Virus record (IMG/VR): IMGVR_UViG_3300044630_002352
Coordinates: 1 to 26,036 of that record
Length of the DNA stretch: 26,036 nucleotides
Strand: one strand, 5' to 3'
Source of the DNA: a virus
Shown: in pieces, positions 11,914 through 19,077 of the stretch
Numbering within the stretch: position 1 is the stretch's first letter
How the letters are laid out: every line of letters begins with the position of its first letter
The notes under the pieces: model-generated
What the model was told of the DNA's origin: nothing
Seen by the model: only the letters and a program-made list of their open reading frames with translations
Databases searched by the model: none
Position numbers and translations under genes: made by a program

Positions 11914-12194
11914 ATCATTACGTTAAGGTTATCGATGGTCAGTTGATATCATTTTACACTGTAGTTGTTCATAGATTTGCAGTGAGTGGTGATGTAGATG
12001 ATCCTGAAATCTATGCCGCAGAACCTATAATGAAGTGGCAGAATAGCGATTCAGGAAAATTTATTATGGAACATGCAACTGAAAAACCATCGTATCATCA
12101 ACACTTGGATCATATGACATATGGTTATCAGTATGCTATCACGGCAACACTGAAAGAAACAGATTATACATATTGGAAATTAAAGTATGAGTAA
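11910..12194 (+). CDS. Unknown protein, 94 aa
   Basis: ATG 11910 overlaps the previous TGA (ATGA), preferred over the upstream ATG at 11892. The protein (MNHYVKVIDGQLISFYTVVVHRF start) alternates beta strands and short helices, with HQHLDHMTYGYQYAI near the C-terminus rich in His and aromatic residues. Its 4-nt overlap with the oxygenase suggests joint function or coupled translation. No family recognised; similar small proteins next to phage hydroxylase genes are hypotheticals (memory). Confidence 0.65.
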   Translation: MNHYVKVIDGQLISFYTVVVHRFAVSGDVDDPEIYAAEPIMKWQNSDSGKFIMEHATEKPSYHQHLDHMTYGYQYAITATLKETDYTYWKLKYE

Positions 12195-13161
12195 AATTTT
12201 AGTAACAGGCGGAATGGGATTGATTGGACATCATGTTGTGTCTAAGTTAGAAAATCTAGGGCATGAAATAGTTATCTTTGACACACAAACAAACTACGGC
12301 ATCATTCCTCAATCTGAGGTTAATTACCTTATGAGCGAACGCAAGAAGAAAATAAAAACTCATCAAGTTTACAAGTATGACATTTGCTCACTATCTGGTA
12401 ATATAGAGTGGATGTTTGCATCTCATAAATTTGACATCATCATTCACATGGCTAGTTTTCCACGACAGAAAGTTGTCAATGCTAATCCACAATTAGGAAG
12501 TCGTGTTATGAGCGAAGGTCTACTCAACCTGTGCGAACTAAGCAAAAAACACAAAGTAAAGAAATTTGTATATATCAGTTCTAGTATGGTCTATGGTGAC
12601 TTTACGGATGATGTAACAGAAGATTATGATTGCAAACCACAAGGACAATATGGAATACTCAAACTCACCGGGGAACACTTGGTTAAAGATTACACTCGCA
12701 GAGGCTGTTTTAATCATACTATTATTCGGCCAAGTGCTGTATACGGCCCGCTTGATGTGGAAGATAGAGTTATTGCAAAGTTCATGCTCACAGCAATGCG
12801 CGGTGCTACTCTTAAGGTTAATGGAGCAGGAGAAACACTCGATTTCACCTACGTTGAAGACGCCGCCGAAGGAATCGTTGCCGCGAGTTTAAGTTCCAAT
12901 ACCGACAATAAGACATACAACATTACCAAGAGCCACAGTAGGAGTCTGCTTGATGCGGCACAACTGGCTGTGAAGATTGTCGGTAAAGGATCTATTGAAG
13001 TTAGAGACAAAGACGCAGATTTTCCATCACGAGGTGCATTAAATATTGATGCCGCCCGTAGAGACTTCGGTTATGATCCGAAAGTAGATGTTGAAGAAGG
13101 ATTTCAAAAGTACTATGAATGGTTGAGTACATCTAGTTACTGGCAGGATAAAATAAAATGA
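12187..13161 (+). CDS. NAD-dependent epimerase/dehydratase (extended SDR), 324 aa
   Basis: The N-terminus MSKILVTGGMGLIGHHV has the Rossmann motif GGMGLIG (8-14, G-x-x-G-x-x-G). Later come IIHMAS (strand 4), VYISSSMVYGD with the catalytic Ser near 132, and QYGILKL with Tyr155-x-x-x-Lys159, the SDR pair. IRPSAVYGP is the extended-SDR substrate loop. These features identify a nucleotide-sugar epimerase or 4,6-dehydratase-like enzyme; the exact substrate cannot be read from the sequence. It overlaps the previous gene by 8 nt and is followed, after a small gene, by a DegT-type aminotransferase, so the two may make an amino sugar (inference). Confidence 0.92.
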   Translation: MSKILVTGGMGLIGHHVVSKLENLGHEIVIFDTQTNYGIIPQSEVNYLMSERKKKIKTHQVYKYDICSLSGNIEWMFASHKFDIIIHMASFPRQKVVNANPQLGSRVMSEGLLNLCELSKKHKVKKFVYISSSMVYGDFTDDVTEDYDCKPQGQYGILKLTGEHLVKDYTRRGCFNHTIIRPSAVYGPLDVEDRVIAKFMLTAMRGATLKVNGAGETLDFTYVEDAAEGIVAASLSSNTDNKTYNITKSHSRSLLDAAQLAVKIVGKGSIEVRDKDADFPSRGALNIDAARRDFGYDPKVDVEEGFQKYYEWLSTSSYWQDKIK

Positions 13162-13367
13162 ACGAACTAGAAACTGCATTAAAAACACATGACTGGACTT
13201 TAAATGGATATAAATCTAGAGTCATAGTGGATAAGTTGATGAAAGAAAATCCTGAACAATCAACAGTGTTATGGGAACAATATTGCCCGTGGTCTGTTAC
13301 TAACGGCGGCTATATAGAATGGGCAAAAAATGAAAATCACCCACTTCGGTCTAGCAAGACAGTATAA
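13158..13367 (+). CDS. Unknown protein, 69 aa
   Basis: Starts with an ATGA overlap on the epimerase gene and ends 38 nt inside the aminotransferase gene. The product begins MNELETALKTHDWTLNGYKS and contains Trp- and Tyr-rich segments (WEQYCPWSVTNGGYIEWAK). It looks like a small helical protein. No motif or family recognised. The deep overlap with the downstream gene supports coupled expression in the sugar operon. Confidence 0.6.
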   Translation: MNELETALKTHDWTLNGYKSRVIVDKLMKENPEQSTVLWEQYCPWSVTNGGYIEWAKNENHPLRSSKTV

Positions 13368-14391
13368 GAACATCGGGGAAGAGTTGCTAGATGCAACTCA
13401 CCGTGCTTTAAAAGACGGTCAATTAGTCGCTGGCCACTACACTCGTTCGTTTGAAGAATGGTTGAAACATAAGACTAAGACCAAATATGCTATAACGGTA
13501 CATAGTGGTACACAAGCACTTGAGATAATCGCACGATGGAAAAGGATCAGGCATAATGAAACTATAGCTGGTAATCCTAAAGTTCGTATACCCAACCTAA
13601 CCTATCCTGCAACACTTAATGCATTTTTAACTGCAGGTTGGGATGTTGAATTAGCAGACACTGACAAAAACGGCATAATTGACCACACCTCTAGAACAGG
13701 TGGTATATATGATTGTGTCATGGGATTTGCTGGCCGCCGACCATGGCCCAATGCACGATATGAAGACAGTCACGGAATCATAGTTGACGGAGCACAACAT
13801 TGGTTAGAATGCGGTGGCAATGTGGGTAGTGGTATGGCAATCAGTTTCGACCCTACCAAAAACTTACCTTGTTCAGGTAACGGTGGTGCTATTGTAACTA
13901 ATGATGAAAAGCTGTATCTCTATGCATCAAGTTACAAAGACAACAATAAGCCTTATTTTCATGATGTAGGCACTAATAGTAAAATGAGTGAAATGGATTG
14001 TGCTCATTTGCTAGTAAGAGTAAAGTACATCGATGAGTGGCAAAAGCGTAGAGCAAAGATTGCAGGGTACTGGTGTGAACGATTCAAGGACTTACTGGTT
14101 TCATGTTTATCCGACACAAAAGATCCACACGCCCATCAAAAATTTGTAATGTATTTGGCTGATCGCAACTCATTGCATACTCATTTGATGCTAGATGGGA
14201 TAGATGTTAAACGCCATTATGAATACGTTTTGGGTGACTTAGACACTACTAAAAATTTAGCTAAACCAGATATGTTGGGCACTAGCGTTATGCTGAGTAG
14301 GGGCGTAATAAGTCTACCTATGTACCCTGAACTGACTGATGAAGAAGTAGAATATATTGCGGACAAAGTATGTCTGTTTTTTGATAAATAA
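13330..14391 (+). CDS. DegT/DnrJ/EryC1-type PLP aminotransferase, 353 aa
   Basis: The ATG at 13330 gives MKITHFGLARQYKNIGEELL and a fold-type I aminotransferase of the sugar-aminotransferase (DegT/DnrJ/EryC1/StrS) family. Visible features: VHSGTQALEI (PLP phosphate region), IPNLTYPATLNAFL, Asp153 in IIVDGAQHWLE (contact to the pyridine N), and SFDPTKNLPCSGNGGAIVT, where Lys177 is the expected Schiff-base lysine. The family transfers an amino group, usually from glutamate, to a keto-sugar nucleotide. It overlaps the preceding small gene by 38 nt. Together with the epimerase it may build an amino sugar for virion or cell-surface decoration. About 20-40 residues shorter than typical members. Confidence 0.9.
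   Translation: MKITHFGLARQYKNIGEELLDATHRALKDGQLVAGHYTRSFEEWLKHKTKTKYAITVHSGTQALEIIARWKRIRHNETIAGNPKVRIPNLTYPATLNAFLTAGWDVELADTDKNGIIDHTSRTGGIYDCVMGFAGRRPWPNARYEDSHGIIVDGAQHWLECGGNVGSGMAISFDPTKNLPCSGNGGAIVTNDEKLYLYASSYKDNNKPYFHDVGTNSKMSEMDCAHLLVRVKYIDEWQKRRAKIAGYWCERFKDLLVSCLSDTKDPHAHQKFVMYLADRNSLHTHLMLDGIDVKRHYEYVLGDLDTTKNLAKPDMLGTSVMLSRGVISLPMYPELTDEEVEYIADKVCLFFDK
14383..14390 (+). promoter_or_regulatory. T4-late-like box (GATAAATA) before the spanin genes
   Basis: GATAAATA, overlapping the upstream stop (TAA 14389-14391). The T4-style start, 6 nt after the box, would be the A of ATG 14396, giving a leaderless mRNA. Confidence 0.38.
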
Positions 14392-14395
14392 CTGT

Positions 14396-14899
14396 ATGTG
14401 GATACTATCAATACTACCAGAAATAGCAATACACGTAATCTTTGGATTAGGTGTTTTAGGATCAATCGTTGGATTTGTCATGGGATCCGTCCCTTTTATA
14501 AAGACATATCGATTAGCAATACAAGTGATTGCAGGACTATTACTTATCTTGGGTTTGTACCTTGAAGGTGGGTTAGCTGACAATAAAGAATGGCAACTTA
14601 GAGTTGCTGAAATGGAAGCTAAATTAGCACAAGCTGAGACAAAGTCCAGTGAAAAGAATGCAGAAATACAAGAAAAAATAGTAGAAAAAACTAAGATAGT
14701 TAAAGAAAAGGGCCGTGACATTATCAAGTATATTGATAGATGGAACACTAAGGAAGTTATCAAAGAAGTAGAAGGTCCTGAAAGAATTAGGCGAGAAGAA
14801 GTTATCAAATATATCGAAAGCTGTCCAGTTCCTAAAGAAATTATAGATTTACACAACCAAGCCACTGAGTTGAATAAGGCTGCGGAGGCAAAGAAATGA
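14396..14899 (+). CDS. Putative inner-membrane spanin-like protein (two TM + coiled coil), 167 aa
   Basis: ATG 14396 is preferred over an upstream start at 14357, which lies inside the aminotransferase gene. Residues about 5-33 and 39-57 are hydrophobic, then a charged helix with regular heptads (EMEAKLAQAETKSSEKNAEIQ) runs over about 65-115, ending with a shorter helix. The protein overlaps by 4 nt (ATGA) a lipoprotein gene, which is followed by a second overlapping lipoprotein. Membrane-anchored coiled coil plus lipoprotein is the pattern of i-spanin/o-spanin pairs (Rz/Rz1) that fuse the membranes at lysis. The two TM segments differ from the single N-terminal TM of classical Rz, so the call is tentative. 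Confidence 0.6.
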   Translation: MWILSILPEIAIHVIFGLGVLGSIVGFVMGSVPFIKTYRLAIQVIAGLLLILGLYLEGGLADNKEWQLRVAEMEAKLAQAETKSSEKNAEIQEKIVEKTKIVKEKGRDIIKYIDRWNTKEVIKEVEGPERIRREEVIKYIESCPVPKEIIDLHNQATELNKAAEAKK

Positions 14900-15162
14900 A
14901 ATATCTATTAATTTCATTGTTGTTTATTGCAGGTTGTTCTACAACTGTACCCGTCACTAAAAAGTTCCCCAATGCTACCCCTGAACTAATGAAACAATGC
15001 GAAAGTTTAAAAAAGATTGAAGGGGATAAAGTTTCTATTACTGACATGTTAAAAGTTGTGGTTCATAACTATTCATTGTATTATGAATGTTCGACTAAAG
15101 TTGATGGTTGGCAAGAATGGTATAATGAGCAAAAGAAAATCCATGAATCGGCATCTAAGTAG
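14896..15162 (+). CDS. Outer-membrane lipoprotein, putative o-spanin, 88 aa
   Basis: The N-terminus MKYLLISLLFIAGC has a signal peptide and lipobox F-I-A-G-Cys14, so Cys14 should be lipidated and Ser15-Thr16 fits retention in the outer membrane. The mature part begins CSTTVPVTKKFPNATPELMK, then has a helix with two further Cys and ends GWQEWYNEQKKIHESASK. This resembles the family of Rz1-like lipoproteins of phages (pattern VPV..KFP..P.EL...C, remembered, not searched). It starts in an ATGA overlap with the coiled-coil membrane gene and its last 38 nt contain the start of the next lipoprotein. Confidence 0.75.
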   Translation: MKYLLISLLFIAGCSTTVPVTKKFPNATPELMKQCESLKKIEGDKVSITDMLKVVVHNYSLYYECSTKVDGWQEWYNEQKKIHESASK

Positions 15163-15418
15163 TAGTATATTATTGGCGTTGTGTTTATTAGCCGGGTGTG
15201 CGTCTACGAACGACTACCAAACATATGTAGATACGCAAAAAGCATTAAACAGAGACTATACAATGGCTGAATTAGCCAGAATTTCTGCTCTTACTGAAAT
15301 AGTAAAAGAAACACAAGATGTTTCAGTGAGAATACAAGCTATCAAAGCCCTTCAAGAAATTCAGCGTAGCAAAAGACCATTACTAATAGAACGACCCAAG
15401 ACTTGGTTAGAGAGATAA
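15125..15418 (+). CDS. Second lipoprotein, overlapping the first, 97 aa
   Basis: The start is ATG 15125 (or 15143); a 120-codon frame beginning at 15056 is rejected because the signal peptide would be buried. The N-terminus MSKRKSMNRHLSSS leads to ILLALCLLAGC with lipobox L-L-A-G-Cys25. The mature part CASTNDYQTYVDTQKALNRD is helical and hydrophilic to the end (RPKTWLER). It overlaps the first lipoprotein by 38 nt in another frame. Two consecutive lipoproteins with a coiled-coil membrane protein make an unusual lysis-type cassette; alternatively this one is a separate cell-surface exclusion lipoprotein. Confidence 0.7.
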   Translation: MSKRKSMNRHLSSSILLALCLLAGCASTNDYQTYVDTQKALNRDYTMAELARISALTEIVKETQDVSVRIQAIKALQEIQRSKRPLLIERPKTWLER

Positions 15419-15421
15419 ATA
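15414..15421 (+). promoter_or_regulatory. T4-late-like promoter (GATAAATA, then C)
   Basis: GATAAATAC overlaps the stop of the second lipoprotein. The expected start near 15427 leaves an 18-nt leader with AGGA (15435-15438) before ATG 15445, a normal late-gene arrangement. Confidence 0.5.
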
Positions 15422-15444
15422 CAAGATAGTATTCAGGAATAACC

Positions 15445-15981
15445 ATGGCACAAGAAATTATCAACGTTGGCGTATTACCAAATGACGGAGAAGGTGATCC
15501 GTTAAGAGTAGCCTTCCAAAAGGTTAACAATAATTTTGCTAACCTTTTCGCAACAACATTCAATATTGCAGAATCAGTTACAGTCGGCCTTACACCTGAC
15601 CAAGTGATTTTAGAACATCCAGCTAACGTGTTTACACAAGGTATGATACAAATACGTAGCTATGATCCTGGCACGGTAGACATGCAAAATATAATATTGT
15701 CATCAGCAATTACCAATAACCTAGATGGTGTAAAATTTTCAGGATATGGAACTTCATATGAAGGTAACGCATTGTGTAGTTACGATATGGATGTATCAGC
15801 CGGCAATGTTAGAGTACTAGTAAACCCTGTTGCCAATACTACTATCTATCATTACATATCATATCAAATAACCAGTGCTGATTTAATAAATGGTTCTATG
15901 ATAGCACTTGATGGGTTTTCAGCAAGTTCAGTAATGAGTACAGAAAATGAAATAGTTGTTACAACAGAAGGACCGGAATGA
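15445..15981 (+). CDS. Putative virion structural protein, 178 aa
   Basis: The N-terminal motif INVGVLPNDGEGDPLRVAFQ followed by KVNNNFANLF recurs at the start of domains in tail and fibre proteins of T4-like phages, especially those of cyanobacteria and pelagic bacteria (remembered). The rest is beta-rich with few charged residues (VKFSGYGTSYEGNALCSYD), as expected of a virion or fibre-associated protein. No signal peptide or membrane segment. It sits behind a late-like promoter and 4 nt overlap (ATGA) with the next, head-type gene, supporting a late virion role. Exact location in the particle is unknown. Confidence 0.7.
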   Translation: MAQEIINVGVLPNDGEGDPLRVAFQKVNNNFANLFATTFNIAESVTVGLTPDQVILEHPANVFTQGMIQIRSYDPGTVDMQNIILSSAITNNLDGVKFSGYGTSYEGNALCSYDMDVSAGNVRVLVNPVANTTIYHYISYQITSADLINGSMIALDGFSASSVMSTENEIVVTTEGPE

Positions 15982-16385
15982 GAGCTAGAGAGTTCATTGT
16001 AGAACAAAAACTTAGCGATGTTCATGACGGACTAGACGTAGCATCTAAGTCTCTCCCCAACACGTATGTTATTCCAGAATTACAGAACAATGACTTCTAT
16101 GATTTATATCGTTTTGGTGTAGCAATTGCCGCAGTAAGAGGTGAAAGCGGTACTGACAATGTACAAAGTAGTTATAAACCTGATTTTAGGGCAGAAAGTA
16201 GCTGGGGAGAAAATCAAGTTATATCATCTGAGTTTGACAAAGAGATTGGTAAAACTATTGACCAAGCATTAAAGAAGGTCGGCAAATCCGGCAAAAAATT
16301 AGTCAGTACGGCTAGTAGTGATGAGATGACAGACACCTCACACACTTCTCCTGTCAAAGCTTTCAAAGGATACAAGAGAAAATGA
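15978..16385 (+). CDS. Putative head-targeted protein, paralogue 1, 135 aa
   Basis: Starts MRAREFIVEQKLSD and ends SPVKAFKGYKRK. The next gene starts MRAKEFINENKIGK and ends LVKPFKGYKRK, so the two share both ends although their middles differ. The N-terminus resembles the T4 capsid-targeting sequence MKTYQEFIAEA of internal proteins IPI-IPIII, including an I-x-E site (I7-V8-E9), where prohead protease gp21 cuts after Glu. The interior is hydrophilic and contains a possibly helical stretch (DKEIGKTIDQALKKVGK) and a basic tail suited to DNA. This suggests an internal head protein or injected effector, by analogy only. ATGA overlaps on both sides. Confidence 0.65.
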   Translation: MRAREFIVEQKLSDVHDGLDVASKSLPNTYVIPELQNNDFYDLYRFGVAIAAVRGESGTDNVQSSYKPDFRAESSWGENQVISSEFDKEIGKTIDQALKKVGKSGKKLVSTASSDEMTDTSHTSPVKAFKGYKRK

Positions 16386-16756
16386 GAGCCAAAGAATTTA
16401 TAAACGAAAACAAGATTGGCAAACTAAGCAAAAGAAAAAGCCAATCTACTGTAGGATTGCATAAGTTCCGGGATGAAAATTATGCAGACCGAATATATGA
16501 ACTGAACAGAATTATGATGGCTGCAGCCTCAACTGACGGAACTTTCATGCCTGAAATAGACAGCGAGAGTTGGGCAGGAAGACATGACGTTGCGGCACCT
16601 TATACACAAGAAGAAGCAAACATGCTTAAAATGGCATATCGAGTTGTAGGGTCTGCACACCAAGACTTAAACAATGGTGACTTACGTAGTCAAGAATTAC
16701 CCGGCGGAAACACTAAGAGCTTAGTCAAACCCTTTAAAGGCTATAAAAGAAAATAA
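16382..16756 (+). CDS. Putative head-targeted protein, paralogue 2, 124 aa
   Basis: ATG 16382 overlaps the previous stop as ATGA. The product has MRAKEFINE at its start, the same capsid-targeting-like pattern as its neighbour with I-N-E as possible prohead-protease site, a basic N-terminal part (KIGKLSKRKSQS), a helical middle (DRIYELNRIMMAAAS) and the same FKGYKRK C-terminus. The middle shows little similarity to paralogue 1, so shared ends with diverged bodies look like modular effector packaging. What the mature body does is unknown. Confidence 0.65.
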   Translation: MRAKEFINENKIGKLSKRKSQSTVGLHKFRDENYADRIYELNRIMMAAASTDGTFMPEIDSESWAGRHDVAAPYTQEEANMLKMAYRVVGSAHQDLNNGDLRSQELPGGNTKSLVKPFKGYKRK

Positions 16757-16809
16757 TATATACAGTCATTTGATGAATAAGTAATTCTATCAGATTTACA
16801 GGATCATCA

Positions 16810-17502
16810 ATGATTGATATTAACACAACAATAGACCTCATCAAGTTAAAGTTTTACAACGAATGGTTGTATACAGCACATATATACGATGAAGGTGACA
16901 GCCAATTTCACAGAGAACTAACTACTCAGGTTGTAAAAACCTACATTGACCCATTGAATTTAGCTAAGGATGCTAAAATTTTAGACTTGGGTTGTGGTCC
17001 GGGCTATTTCTTAGATGAAATGAAAGCCAGAGAATATGCAAATGTTACTGGTGTAACACTTAGCCCCGGCGACATTAGCTTGTGTGAAAGTAAAGGGCAT
17101 AAGATTTCAAAATACGACCTAAGCTTTTTGCCACAGAAAGATGGGTACCATGACGAATCAGTAGATTTCATCTTCTTGCGTCACGCACTAGAACATAGTC
17201 CGTATCCTATCTTTAGCTTGATGGAATACAACCGAATACTGAAACAAGGTAGCAAGATTTACATTGAGGTCCCTGCACCCGATTGTGAGCGTAAGCATGA
17301 ATGGAACTTGAATCACTATAGTATTCTAGGCGAACAACAGTTACTAGCCCTATTAAACAGAACTGGGTTCGATGTCAATGTACTAAACAGTTTAGAATTT
17401 GATTTAGGAATCGCAGACCCTGCAGGCGGAGAACCTAAAAAGGTTCGTGAAAAGTTTTACTGTATTATTGCGACTAAAGCAAGACCACTTGATATCAAGT
17501 AA
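16810..17502 (+). CDS. SAM-dependent methyltransferase, 230 aa
   Basis: AGGATCATCA precedes ATG 16810. Class I methyltransferase motifs: ILDLGCGPGYFLDEM, with LDLGCGPG at 58-65 (motif I, SAM glycine loop), then VTGVTLSPGD (motif II), SVDFIFLRHALEHSPYP (motif IV, with LEH as in Methyltransf_11 types) and EYNRILKQGSKIYIEVP (motif V/VI region). There is no DPPY or target-recognition domain, so DNA methylation is unlikely; small-molecule, sugar or protein methylation is more plausible. It lies directly before the terminase gene, where many T4-like phages have gp16; no small terminase candidate is visible here. Confidence 0.88.
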   Translation: MIDINTTIDLIKLKFYNEWLYTAHIYDEGDSQFHRELTTQVVKTYIDPLNLAKDAKILDLGCGPGYFLDEMKAREYANVTGVTLSPGDISLCESKGHKISKYDLSFLPQKDGYHDESVDFIFLRHALEHSPYPIFSLMEYNRILKQGSKIYIEVPAPDCERKHEWNLNHYSILGEQQLLALLNRTGFDVNVLNSLEFDLGIADPAGGEPKKVREKFYCIIATKARPLDIK

Positions 17503-17504
17503 AA

Positions 17505-17513
17505 GCTAAATAC
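17505..17513 (+). promoter_or_regulatory. T4-late-like box (GCTAAATAC) before terminase
   Basis: GCTAAATAC then TCATCT and ATG 17520. A T4-style start would be near 17518, leaving at most two leader bases; no Shine-Dalgarno sequence is present. Confidence 0.4.
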
Positions 17514-17519
17514 TCATCT

Positions 17520-19067
17520 ATGAGTGGATCACCGTCATTAGTTAAAACGCCCTACACGAAAACAAAGTTCAAGACTCAAAAAGACCTTGACGATTTTGTT
17601 AAGTGTTGCGACCCGGATTCCGGTTATCTTTACTTTATGGATAACTTCTTTATGATTCAGCACCCTACTAAGGGTAGCATGATTTATCATCCATGGAAGT
17701 ACCAAAAACGATTAATCGAAACATATCACAAGTATCGTTTCAGCATTAGTCTTATGCCTCGACAGTCAGGCAAATCAACGTCAGCCGCAGGATATCTACT
17801 ATGGTACGCCATGTTCGTGCCCGATAGCACGATTCTTATTGCGGCCCACAAATATACTGGCGCACAGGAAATTATGCAACGTATTCGTTATGCATATGAA
17901 GCCTGTCCCGATCACATTAAAGCAGGTGTGACCACTTATAATAAAGGGTCATTAGATTTTGAGAACGGATCTCGTATCGTTTCAGCAACCACGACAGAAA
18001 ATACAGGTCGTGGTATGTCTATTTCATTGCTATACTTAGATGAGTTTGCATTCGTTAGACCTTCCATTGCTGAATTGTTCTGGACTTCTATCACACCTAC
18101 TTTATCTACTGGTGGTAAAGCAATTATCACAAGCACACCTAACAGTGACGAAGACCAATTTGCATTGATTTGGAAACAAGCTAACAAGTGTGAAGATTCA
18201 TATGGAAATGAAACTGAATTAGGTGTAAACGGATTCAGAGCATACAGAGCATATTATACAGAGCAACCAGGCAGAGACGAAAAGTGGGCACAAGAGATGA
18301 AGGCCCAATTAGGTGAAGATCGTTTCCGTCGAGAGATAGGTTGTGAGTTCATTATTGCTGATGAGACATTAATTGCAGCCACAACATTGATCGATCTTGA
18401 AGGTGTTGAACCGGTTAGTCGCATGGGCCAAGTTCGTTGGTACAAGAAACCTAGCAAAGGTAACATATATACAGTTGCACTAGACCCAAGTTTAGGTACA
18501 GGCGGAGATCCGGCAGCGATACAGATATTTGAAGCTAACACTACGACTCAAGTAGGTGAATGGAAGCACAATAAAACAGATATCCCAAGTCAAGTTAAGC
18601 TAATGGCTCAAATAAACAAATACATTGAAGACTGTACCGGTGAAGCAAGCAATATTTACTATTCTATTGAAAACAACAGCATCGGTGAAGCGTCCTTAAT
18701 ATCACTTCACGAATACGGCGAGAGTAATATCCCCGGAATCTTCTTGAGCGAAAAGGGTAAAAAGCGTAAAGGCTTCAATACAACGCAAAAAGTAAAACTA
18801 GCGGCATGTGCTAAGTTCAAAACTTTGATTGAAAGCAGAAAATTGACAATAAACAGCAGGAGTTTAGTATCTGAGTTAAAGTCATTTATTGCGTCCGGTG
18901 GAAGCTATGCAGCCAAAATTGGTGAAACAGACGATTTAGTCATGGCCAGTCTATTAACAATCAGAATGATGCAGGAATTATCAGACTATCACTATAAATT
19001 AGAAGAACAAATCCGAGACCATGATGAATACATTGAACCCCTGCCCTTCTTTGCTGTGATAAGTTGA
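17520..19067 (+). CDS. Terminase large subunit (gp17-like), 515 aa
   Basis: This packaging motor both pumps DNA and cuts it. ATPase domain: adenine/Q-motif region YHPWKYQKRLIE (55-67), Walker A LMPRQSGKST (78-87), Walker B LLYLDEFAF with Asp174-Glu175, and coupling motif TSTPNS (205-209). Nuclease domain: YTVALDPSLGTGGD with Asp322 and a second Asp330 region, ENNSIGEAS, and GETDDLVMA with Asp471/472; these Asp residues form the RNase H-like metal site. It is shorter than T4 gp17 (610 aa), as in many T4-like phages of aquatic bacteria. The genuine start at ATG 17520 has no RBS and follows a late-like box. The 770-residue protein follows 10 nt later. Confidence 0.97.
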   Translation: MSGSPSLVKTPYTKTKFKTQKDLDDFVKCCDPDSGYLYFMDNFFMIQHPTKGSMIYHPWKYQKRLIETYHKYRFSISLMPRQSGKSTSAAGYLLWYAMFVPDSTILIAAHKYTGAQEIMQRIRYAYEACPDHIKAGVTTYNKGSLDFENGSRIVSATTTENTGRGMSISLLYLDEFAFVRPSIAELFWTSITPTLSTGGKAIITSTPNSDEDQFALIWKQANKCEDSYGNETELGVNGFRAYRAYYTEQPGRDEKWAQEMKAQLGEDRFRREIGCEFIIADETLIAATTLIDLEGVEPVSRMGQVRWYKKPSKGNIYTVALDPSLGTGGDPAAIQIFEANTTTQVGEWKHNKTDIPSQVKLMAQINKYIEDCTGEASNIYYSIENNSIGEASLISLHEYGESNIPGIFLSEKGKKRKGFNTTQKVKLAACAKFKTLIESRKLTINSRSLVSELKSFIASGGSYAAKIGETDDLVMASLLTIRMMQELSDYHYKLEEQIRDHDEYIEPLPFFAVIS

Positions 19068-19073
19068 TAAATA
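19066..19073 (+). promoter_or_regulatory. Late-like box (GATAAATA) before the 770-aa gene
   Basis: GATAAATAG lies 5 nt before ATG 19078 and overlaps the terminase TGA. At T4 spacing the start would fall inside the ATG, so as a promoter it is doubtful; it belongs to the series of TAAATA boxes at SD-less starts. Confidence 0.25.
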
Positions 19074-19077
19074 GATT

